From NCBI GenBank assembly GCA_002494135.1, contig DLBG01000113.1, forward strand, positions 3,945-8,949: DNA of 5,005 nucleotides, given 5' to 3'. The position numbers and the translations under genes are program-made. Shown piece by piece: positions 1 to 5,005 of the stretch. The notes under the pieces were generated by a model. It did not search any database and had not been told where the DNA came from. It worked only from the letters and a program-made list of their open reading frames with translations. Origin of the DNA: Lachnospiraceae bacterium UBA7027 (GTDB taxonomy: Bacteria; Bacillota; Clostridia; Lachnospirales; Lachnospiraceae). Within the stretch, counting starts at the first letter, position 1. Each line of letters begins with the position of its first letter.

Positions 1-723
1 GACGGTTTTGCGAGAGCATTTAACATCCAGTACACATCCAAAGACAACAAACTGGAATATGTTCATCAGACTTCCTGGGGAATGACCACCCGATTAATCG
101 GAGCCGTAATCATGGTTCACGGCGATAATTCCGGTCTGGTTCTGCCTCCGAAGGTTGCACCGACGCAGGTGGTTATCGTTCCTATCCAGCAAAAGAAAGA
201 AGGCGTGCTTGATAAGGCATTCGCCTTAAAAGAGCAGTTGAAAGACTTCCGCGTAAAAGTGGACGATTCCGAGAAGAGCCCCGGATGGAAGTTTGCGGAG
301 CACGAAATGAGAGGCGTTCCTCTTCGCCTGGAAATCGGTCCCCGCGACATCGAAGCCGGCAAGGCAGTCATTGTTCGTCGTGACAACGGAGAGAAGATTG
401 AAATTTCCCTGGACAATATCGAAACAACCATCAAAGAAATGCTTGACCGTGTCCAGAAAGAAATGCTGGAGCGCGCAAGAGCTCACAGGGATGCACATAC
501 TTATACGGCAACGAATTACGATGAGTTTGTAAAGATCCTTAACGAGAAGCCCGGTTTCGTCAAAGCCATGTGGTGCGGCGATCAGGCCTGCGAAGACAAG
601 GTCAAGGAAGATACGACGGCAACCAGCCGCTGCATGCCGTTCGCTCAGGAGAGAATTTCCGAAACCTGCGTATGCTGCGGACGCCCGGCCAAAGCACTGA
701 TGTACTGGGGCAAGGCATACTAA
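1..723 (+). CDS. proS: Prolyl-tRNA synthetase, archaeal/eukaryotic type, C-terminal half (5' end outside window)
   Basis: Class II aminoacyl-tRNA synthetase that charges tRNA-Pro with proline in the cytoplasm. The frame is open from base 1, so 240 codons are seen, about half of the roughly 480 residues usual for this type. Visible in order: the end of the catalytic domain with the motif 3 region TSWGMTTRLIGA and HGDNSGLVLPP (bases 70-150); the anticodon-binding domain starting at VAPTQVVIVPIQ (bases 154-189); then a C-terminal zinc-type domain. Four cysteines at fragment residues 192, 197, 223 and 226 have the Cx4C and CxxC spacing, and the same overall distance, as the zinc ligands known in Thermus thermophilus ProRS. 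The protein ends in Tyr (YWGKAY), the usual end of this subtype, so the 3' end is complete. The ATG at 82 is an internal Met, not the start. No clear terminator follows, so read-through into ackA is possible. Confidence 0.96.
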   Translation, partial: DGFARAFNIQYTSKDNKLEYVHQTSWGMTTRLIGAVIMVHGDNSGLVLPPKVAPTQVVIVPIQQKKEGVLDKAFALKEQLKDFRVKVDDSEKSPGWKFAEHEMRGVPLRLEIGPRDIEAGKAVIVRRDNGEKIEISLDNIETTIKEMLDRVQKEMLERARAHRDAHTYTATNYDEFVKILNEKPGFVKAMWCGDQACEDKVKEDTTATSRCMPFAQERISETCVCCGRPAKALMYWGKAY

Positions 724-774
724 AGCCGAACAGACAACGAAAAAGAATATTTTATACAATAAGGAGAGCACGAA

Positions 775-1965
775 ATGAATGTATTGGTAATTAACTGCGG
801 AAGTTCATCCCTGAAGTATCAGTTAATCAACTCCGAGTCCGAAGCGGTATTGGCAAAGGGCCTCTGCGAAAGAATCGGAATGGACGGAGCAAGATTAAAT
901 CACACCCCCGCCGGCGGCGAGAAAGTGGTAATTGAAGCACCCATGCCGGATCACACCGTTGCGGTTCAGATGGTAATCGATGCACTGACGGATGCAAACC
1001 ACGGCGTTGTAAAATCCCTGGAAGAGATTGATGCGGTCGGACACAGAATTGTCCATGGCGGTGAGAAGTTTGCTTCTTCCGTAGTCATCAACGAGGAAGT
1101 CATCAAAGCAATCGAAGAGTGCAACGACCTGGCACCTCTTCACAACCCCGCAAACTTAATCGGAATCCGTGCATGCCAGAAGATCATGCCGAACGTTCCC
1201 ATGGTGGCTGTATTCGATACGGCTTTCCATCAGACAATGCCGGAGAAGGCATATATGTACGGTCTTCCTTATGAATATTATGAAAAATACAAGGTTCGCC
1301 GTTACGGCTTCCACGGAACCAGCCACGATTTCGTATCCGCACGTGCGGCGGAAATCCTCGGCAAGACCAGAGAGGATTTAAAGATTATCGTTTGCCACCT
1401 CGGAAACGGAGCTTCCGTTTCCGCAGTTAAGAACGGCAAGTGCGTGGATACCTCCATGGGACTTACCCCGCTCGAAGGCCTGATCATGGGAACCCGTTGC
1501 GGTGACATGGATCCCGCGATCGTTGAATTCATCGCAAACAAAGAAGGATTAACCGTATCCGAAGTAAATACGATACTGAACAAAAAGTCCGGCGTGGAGG
1601 GAATGAGCCGCGTATCCAGCGACTTCCGTGATCTTTCCAAGGCCATGGACGAGGGAAATCCTTTGGCGAAGATGGCGCTGGAAGCGTACACCTACCGCGT
1701 GGCAAAATACATCGGTTCCTATGTGGCGGCAATGAACGGTGTGGATGTCATCGCTTTTACCGCAGGTATCGGTGAAAACGACGGAAGAGTCCGTGAAATG
1801 GTAGGCGAGTATCTTGACTACCTGGGATGCGGAATCGATCCCGAAAAGAATAAAATCCGCGGAGAGGAAGTCGTTATTTCCCGTCCCGGAGACAAAGTAA
1901 CCGTTCTGGTGGTGCCCACCAACGAAGAACTTGCCATTGCACGTCAGACCGTGGCATTGGTTTAA
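775..1965 (+). CDS. ackA: Acetate kinase
   Basis: Interconverts acetyl-phosphate plus ADP and acetate plus ATP in the cytoplasm, the substrate-level phosphorylation step of acetate fermentation. The 396-residue length is normal for the family. Signatures are NCGSSSLKYQL (7-17), GHRIVHGG (89-96), VFDTAFHQTMP (146-156), YGFHGTSHDF (177-186), HLGNGAS (208-214), GTRCGDMDP (239-247), TAGIGEN (329-335) and PTNEE (381-385). Residues N7, R91, D148, H180, R241 and E384 fall at the same numbers as the catalytic and metal-site residues known in Methanosarcina thermophila acetate kinase, so the enzyme should be active. The ATG is preceded by AAGGAG (761-766) with 8 bases between, which fixes the start. 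The 51-base gap from proS has no convincing promoter or terminator. The usual partner pta (phosphotransacetylase) is not adjacent on either side. A GC-rich hairpin follows the stop codon. Confidence 0.98.
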   Translation: MNVLVINCGSSSLKYQLINSESEAVLAKGLCERIGMDGARLNHTPAGGEKVVIEAPMPDHTVAVQMVIDALTDANHGVVKSLEEIDAVGHRIVHGGEKFASSVVINEEVIKAIEECNDLAPLHNPANLIGIRACQKIMPNVPMVAVFDTAFHQTMPEKAYMYGLPYEYYEKYKVRRYGFHGTSHDFVSARAAEILGKTREDLKIIVCHLGNGASVSAVKNGKCVDTSMGLTPLEGLIMGTRCGDMDPAIVEFIANKEGLTVSEVNTILNKKSGVEGMSRVSSDFRDLSKAMDEGNPLAKMALEAYTYRVAKYIGSYVAAMNGVDVIAFTAGIGENDGRVREMVGEYLDYLGCGIDPEKNKIRGEEVVISRPGDKVTVLVVPTNEELAIARQTVALV

Positions 1966-1971
1966 GAATTT

Positions 1972-2002
1972 CAGGCGGCATCCCATGAGCGGGTGCCGCC
2001 TG
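1972..2002 (+). terminator. GC-rich hairpin after ackA, possible weak or incomplete terminator
   Basis: CAGGCGGCA (1972-1980) pairs perfectly with TGCCGCCTG (1994-2002). Past one bulged T (1981) the stem continues as CCC (1982-1984) with GGG (1991-1993), closing a six-base ATGAGC loop. It begins 6 bases after the ackA stop. The downstream strand has only three T's (CTTTAGACATAT), short of the U-tract expected for an efficient intrinsic terminator. It may therefore terminate only partly, act as a 3'-end stabiliser or processing site, or work with Rho. The stem is seen directly; its function is inferred. Confidence 0.6.
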
Positions 2003-2056
2003 CTTTAGACATATCGGGTTACGGCAAAAAAGATAAAACGGGGAGAGGTACAACTG

Positions 2057-3376
2057 ATGAAAACATTGATAAAGGATGTCATGACGATTCTGCCGGATCA
2101 GAAAGAAATGTTCGTGGTTCGGGAATGCAATGTCTATATCGAAGATGACACCATTAAATCCGTAATCGAAAATGACAAAAAGAGGGATACGAGAGCGCCC
2201 TTCTCCGAGAAAACCGCCGACAAGGTGATTTCCGGAAAAGACAGACTTTTAATGCCCGGACTTGTCAACGCGCATACGCATATTTACATGAATTTCATGC
2301 GCTGCTGCGGAGACGATCTGGCTTTCGACGACTGGCTGTTCAAGCGGATTTATCCCATTGAAGATAAAATGACCGACGAGGATGTAAAATGGGGAACCAG
2401 ACTCGGTCTTCTTGAAATGATCGAAAGCGGTACCACGTCCTTTATCGATATGAACCTGAACATGCTTCCCTGCGGAGAAGCCATTGAGGAAGCAGGGCTT
2501 CGCGGCATCATTTCCAGAGGAATCGTCGGCAGCGGCCCGGACGATGAAGGCGCAATCCGCCGCATCAAGGAGACGATGGAGGCCAGGGAAAAGTACCTCG
2601 AAAACGACTTAATCGAAGTCTGCATGGGACCGCATGCTTCCTACAGCTGTGACGAGAAACTCCAGCAGTATGTTGCGGAACTGGCGATGGAATATAACAT
2701 GAAGGTCCATATCCACTTATCCGAAAGCCGGAAAGAAGTGTCGGATATCAAGAAAAAATACGGAGTGACTCCGATTGCGCTTGCGGAGAGAGCCGGACTT
2801 TTTAATAACCGTTCCATCGCGGCACACTGCGTTCATGTCACCAAAGAGGACATGGATATATTAAAGAGAAATCAGGTTACGGTAGCCACAAACCCGGTCA
2901 GCAACATGAAACTCGGAAACGGATTCGCTCCCATTCCCCGATACATGGAAAAGGGTATTAACGTTGCACTCGGAACAGACGGCGCCGCAAGTAACAATAC
3001 ATTAAACATGTTCCATGAACTGAGCGTTCTGACATTAATTCACAAGGGCGTTACCCAGAAAGCCCAGTGCATCAGTGCCAAGGAAGGTCTTTTCATGGCC
3101 ACGATGGCCGGAGCGAAGGCCATGGGAAAAGAATACGAAATCGGTTCCGTGGAAGCCGGAAAGAAGGCCGACTTAATTCTTTTAAATACCGGCAGCACTT
3201 CCTTCATTCCGAGAAACGATTATATTTCAAATCTTGCATATTCCTGCAACGGTTCGGAAGTTATGACCGTTATCGTAAACGGAAAGATTCTGATGGAGGA
3301 CAGGGAAGTCAAGACGCTCGACCGCGAAAAGATTATTTACGAGACCGAGCGTACCATGGAGAGAATCATCAAATAG
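2057..3376 (+). CDS. Amidohydrolase-family deaminase, MTA/SAH deaminase-like (TrzA/AtzA group)
   Basis: Predicted zinc-dependent cytoplasmic deaminase of adenine-type nucleosides such as S-adenosylhomocysteine, methylthioadenosine, 5'-deoxyadenosine or adenosine. The 439 residues are normal length. An N-terminal beta-sandwich strand set (1-65) leads into the TIM barrel at LLMPGLVNAHTH. Metal ligand candidates are H73 and H75 (HxH), H220 (HIHLSE) and D308 (GTDGAASNN). E102, H193 (GPHASYSC) and E223 sit at the same distances from these as the substrate or catalytic residues I recall for Thermotoga TM0936; H257 lies in AAHCVH. R168/R169 could match an arginine holding the SAH carboxylate. The C-terminal part (GSVEAGKKADLILLN) closes the sandwich. 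The start has GGGAGAGG (2041-2048), 8 bases upstream. deoC follows after 27 bases, so the two are probably co-transcribed. Substrate is not settled: guanine-like or triazine-like bases are alternatives within the family. Confidence 0.88.
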   Translation: MKTLIKDVMTILPDQKEMFVVRECNVYIEDDTIKSVIENDKKRDTRAPFSEKTADKVISGKDRLLMPGLVNAHTHIYMNFMRCCGDDLAFDDWLFKRIYPIEDKMTDEDVKWGTRLGLLEMIESGTTSFIDMNLNMLPCGEAIEEAGLRGIISRGIVGSGPDDEGAIRRIKETMEAREKYLENDLIEVCMGPHASYSCDEKLQQYVAELAMEYNMKVHIHLSESRKEVSDIKKKYGVTPIALAERAGLFNNRSIAAHCVHVTKEDMDILKRNQVTVATNPVSNMKLGNGFAPIPRYMEKGINVALGTDGAASNNTLNMFHELSVLTLIHKGVTQKAQCISAKEGLFMATMAGAKAMGKEYEIGSVEAGKKADLILLNTGSTSFIPRNDYISNLAYSCNGSEVMTVIVNGKILMEDREVKTLDREKIIYETERTMERIIK

Positions 3377-3403
3377 CAGTCCGGTGATGCAACAGGGGAA
3401 ATT

Positions 3404-4063
3404 ATGACCAACGAAGAAATTCTTTCAAAAACAGATCATACACTGTTAAAACAGGATTCCACCTGGGAACAGATCCGCGGAATCATTGATGACGGGATAA
3501 AATATAAGACGGCCAGTGTCTGCATTCCTCCCTACTATGTAAAGCAGGCGTCGGAATATGCAAAGGGCCGCGTGGCAATCTGCACCGTCATCGGTTTTCC
3601 GGAAGGATATTCCACGAAGGAAAGCAAGTGCTTCGAGGCATCCGATGCCGTAAAAAACGGGGCGGATGAAATCGATATGGTAATCTGCATCGGAGCGTTA
3701 AAAGACGGAAAATACGATGAAATCGAAGAGGAAATCCGTGCGGTAAAAGCGTCCTGCAACGGAAAACTTTTGAAAGTCATCATTGAGACCTGTCTCTTAA
3801 CCGAAGAGGAAAAAATCAGGATGTGCAGAGTCGTAACGGCAGCAGGAGCGGACTACATCAAAACCTCCACCGGATTCTCTTCGGGCGGGGCCACGAAAGA
3901 AGACGTGAAACTGATGAAAGAGAATGTGGGAAAAGAGGTAAAAGTAAAGGCCGCAGGAGGAATCTCCTCTTTGGAAGACGCCGAAGACTTCCTCCGTCTG
4001 GGAGCCGATCGATTGGGAACCAGCCGGATTGTGCGTCTGATGGCAGAGAAACCGGCCGAATAA
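3404..4063 (+). CDS. deoC: Deoxyribose-phosphate aldolase
   Basis: Class I aldolase that cleaves 2-deoxyribose 5-phosphate into acetaldehyde and glyceraldehyde 3-phosphate, the last step of deoxynucleoside breakdown in the cytoplasm. The 219 residues match the short Firmicute/Thermotoga form (E. coli DeoC is longer, about 259). Visible motifs: DHTLL (11-15), FPEGYSTKESK (65-75), GADEIDMVICIG (87-98), YIKTSTGFSSGGAT (151-164), VKAAGGI (181-187) and GTSRIV (205-210). K153 is the Schiff-base lysine, with K182 and D91 as the proton-relay pair by comparison with E. coli K167, K201 and D102; D11 matches E. coli D16. The ATG has a modest AGGGGA (3394-3399) only 4 bases away, so translation may depend partly on the upstream deaminase gene, which ends 27 bases before. 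No promoter is needed or seen between them, and no clear terminator follows. Confidence 0.97.
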   Translation: MTNEEILSKTDHTLLKQDSTWEQIRGIIDDGIKYKTASVCIPPYYVKQASEYAKGRVAICTVIGFPEGYSTKESKCFEASDAVKNGADEIDMVICIGALKDGKYDEIEEEIRAVKASCNGKLLKVIIETCLLTEEEKIRMCRVVTAAGADYIKTSTGFSSGGATKEDVKLMKENVGKEVKVKAAGGISSLEDAEDFLRLGADRLGTSRIVRLMAEKPAE

Positions 4064-4070
4064 GCCGCAG

Positions 4071-4099
4071 TTGCCGAATACAGGACACCGTGCTACAAT
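4071..4099 (+). promoter_or_regulatory. Predicted sigma-A-type promoter with extended -10, upstream of the transketolase genes
   Basis: TTGCCG (4071-4076, four of six matches to TTGACA) is followed by a 17-base spacer and TACAAT (4094-4099, five of six matches to TATAAT). TG at 4091-4092 adds the extended -10 form TGnTACAAT. The predicted transcript would start near 4106, giving a leader of about 68 bases before the transketolase ATG. It lies just after the deoC stop, in the only sizeable gap before 4174. This is the best promoter match I found in the window; it is prediction from consensus only. Confidence 0.65.
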
Positions 4100-4109
4100 A
4101 AAAAGGCTT

Positions 4110-4126
4110 TTTTGCATTTTGCAAAA
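4110..4126 (+). repeat. Small AT-rich inverted repeat in the transketolase leader
   Basis: TTTTGCA (4110-4116) and TGCAAAA (4120-4126) are perfect complements around a three-base TTT spacer. The repeat starts a few bases after the predicted transcription start, which would suit a roadblock-type operator. As RNA the stem is weak (five A-U pairs and only two G-C pairs), and it has no following U-tract, so it is not a terminator. Its symmetry could also be chance in AT-rich DNA. No regulator family is recognised. Confidence 0.4.
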
Positions 4127-4173
4127 TACATACAGGAAACTGACAACGATAAAATATAGAAAGAAGCGAAACG

Positions 4174-5005
4174 ATGGAGAATCTGGAATTACAGCAAATC
4201 GCCAACAAGGTACGTCAGGGCGTAATCATTTCCACACATGCCGCCAAGTCGGGACATCCCGGCGGATCCTTATCCGCGGCGGATATTTTTACTTATTTGT
4301 ATTTTGAAGAAATGAATGTGGACCCGAAGAATCCAAAGAATCCCGACAGGGACCGCTTTGTGCTGTCGAAGGGACACACGGCACCGGGCCTTTACTCAAC
4401 TCTTGCCGTCAAAGGATTCTTCCCGTTTGATGATCTTACCACGTTAAGACATCTGGGTTCCTATTTACAGGGACATCCCGATATGAAAAAGACGCCGGGC
4501 GTGGATATGTCCACCGGTTCTTTAGGACAGGGCTTTTCCGCAGCGGTAGGCATGGCGGTTGCCGCAGGAATCGACAAAAAGGATTACAGAGCGTATACCC
4601 TTTTGGGAGACGGCGAACTGGAGGAAGGTCAGGTTTGGGAAGCTGCCATGTTTGCAGGATTCCACAAACTGGATAACCTCTGCGTAATCGTAGACAATAA
4701 CGGACTTCAGATTGACGGAAAGGTGGACGAGGTCTGCTCTCCTTATCCCATTGACAAGAAGTTCGAGGCATTTAATTTTCATGTAATCAAAGCGGATGCT
4801 CACGATTTTGATTCTTTAAGAGCCGCATTTAAGGAGGCACGTCAGACCAAGGGAATGCCTACGGTCATTATTTGCGCTTCCGTAAAGGGAAAAGGCATTT
4901 CTTTCATGGAGAATCAGGTGGGCTGGCATGGTGTGGCACCGAACGACGAGCAGAAAGAAGCTGCACTGAACGAACTAAAAAAGGCAGGTGAAGCATTATG
5001 TCAGA
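4174..5005 (+). CDS. Transketolase, N-terminal (thiamine-diphosphate-binding) subunit, 3' end outside window
   Basis: N-terminal half of a two-subunit transketolase, which moves two-carbon ketol units between sugar phosphates in the non-oxidative pentose phosphate pathway. The frame is open to the window end, giving 277 codons, close to the usual full length of such subunits (about 270-280). Motifs: SGHPGGSLSAADI (26-38), SKGHTAPGLYS (65-75), GHPD (100-103), STGSLGQGFS (113-122), the thiamine-diphosphate/Mg site GDGELEEGQ (145-153) ending at DNN (174-176), and GWHG (250-253). H28, H68, H101 and H252 fit transketolase active-site histidines. ATG 4174 is the only ATG possible, because an in-frame TAA lies at 4150-4152 and the next Met is residue 47. 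Upstream AGAAAG/AAG is a poor ribosome binding site. The pyrimidine-binding and C-terminal domains are absent, as expected for a split enzyme. It has its own predicted promoter. Confidence 0.95.
   Translation, partial: MENLELQQIANKVRQGVIISTHAAKSGHPGGSLSAADIFTYLYFEEMNVDPKNPKNPDRDRFVLSKGHTAPGLYSTLAVKGFFPFDDLTTLRHLGSYLQGHPDMKKTPGVDMSTGSLGQGFSAAVGMAVAAGIDKKDYRAYTLLGDGELEEGQVWEAAMFAGFHKLDNLCVIVDNNGLQIDGKVDEVCSPYPIDKKFEAFNFHVIKADAHDFDSLRAAFKEARQTKGMPTVIICASVKGKGISFMENQVGWHGVAPNDEQKEAALNELKKAGEALCQ
4986..4991 (+). promoter_or_regulatory. Ribosome binding site for the next gene, inside the transketolase N-subunit gene
   Basis: AGGTGA is a perfect match to the 3' half of the Shine-Dalgarno consensus AAGGAGGTGA. 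It lies 6 bases before the ATG at 4998. It sits within the coding sequence of the N-terminal transketolase subunit and supports 4998 as a real start in a different frame. Confidence 0.6.
4998..5005 (+). CDS. Probable start of the transketolase C-terminal subunit (only first codons in window)
   Basis: ATG TCA GA begins at 4998 in a frame different from the N-terminal subunit gene, which is still open at 5005. A good AGGTGA site precedes it by 6 bases. In Clostridia with split transketolase, the C-terminal subunit gene (pyrimidine-binding plus C-terminal domains) normally follows directly or overlaps. Only two full codons (Met-Ser) are visible, so the identity rests on context alone, not on protein sequence. 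Confidence 0.6.

Noticed and set aside
732..760. TACAAT at 755-760 as a -10 box for ackA
   Set aside because: The ackA ribosome binding site begins at the next base (761), so a transcript from this box would start inside or after it; the sequence at -35 (AGACAA) is also poor.
226..771. Long open frame on the minus strand opposite proS
   Set aside because: It lies almost wholly over the well-supported proS frame and has no recognisable domain; it is best explained as a shadow of the sense gene's codon use.
1549..1986. Open frame on the minus strand opposite the 3' end of ackA
   Set aside because: It is antisense to conserved ackA motifs, starts within the hairpin, and shows no family motif.
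2006..2037. TAGACA (2006-2011) and GATAAA (2032-2037) as a promoter for the deaminase gene
   Set aside because: The spacer is 20 bases, too long for a normal sigma-A promoter, and both boxes are weak.
4055..4137. Short direct repeats GCCGAATA (4055-4062, 4073-4080) and ATACAGGA (4078-4085, 4130-4137)
   Set aside because: Only two copies of 8 bases each, one partly inside the deoC stop region; this is too short to separate from chance or to call an operator array.
4071..4307. Small plus-strand frame starting at the TTG in the transketolase promoter region
   Set aside because: It starts at the proposed -35 box and runs out of frame into the conserved start of the transketolase subunit; no ribosome binding site or motif supports it.
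1..5005. Novel defence, mobile or CRISPR-like system
   Set aside because: All the coding space is taken up by recognisable metabolic and translation genes with intact motifs, gaps are 110 bases or less, and no repeat array, transposase or integrase signature was found.

Overview
The window holds housekeeping metabolism genes from what looks like a Clostridia-class Firmicute, probably a Lachnospiraceae-like gut anaerobe. The grounds are the compact archaeal/eukaryotic-type prolyl-tRNA synthetase without a visible insertion, a transketolase split into separate N- and C-terminal subunits, AGGAG-type ribosome binding sites, a base composition near 50% G+C, and a fermentative acetate kinase. The family assignment is an inference from gene style. 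No database search was possible.

All genes are on the + strand. In order they are: the 3' half of proS (1-723); ackA, acetate kinase (775-1965); a GC-rich hairpin (1972-2002); an amidohydrolase of the MTA/SAH deaminase (TrzA/AtzA) group (2057-3376); deoC, deoxyribose-phosphate aldolase (3404-4063); a 110-base gap with a good extended -10 promoter (4071-4099) and a small AT-rich hairpin (4110-4126); the transketolase N-terminal subunit (4174 to the window end); and, overlapping it in another frame, the probable start codon of the transketolase C-terminal subunit (4998). No gap exceeds 110 bases, and no tRNA, rRNA, CRISPR array or mobile element was seen.

The genes can be read as one metabolic theme. 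The deaminase would act on adenine-type nucleosides. DeoC splits deoxyribose 5-phosphate into acetaldehyde and glyceraldehyde 3-phosphate. The acetaldehyde carbon could leave as acetate through acetyl-phosphate and AckA with ATP gain, and the triose-phosphate can enter the transketolase reactions. The steps joining these (nucleoside phosphorylase, phosphopentomutase, aldehyde dehydrogenase, phosphotransacetylase) are not in the window, so the link is a hypothesis.

The two most certain transcription units are the deaminase-deoC pair (27-base gap) and the transketolase pair (overlapping genes with their own promoter). All active-site residues checked are present and in register with characterised family members, and no gene looks broken. 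No undescribed system is evident.
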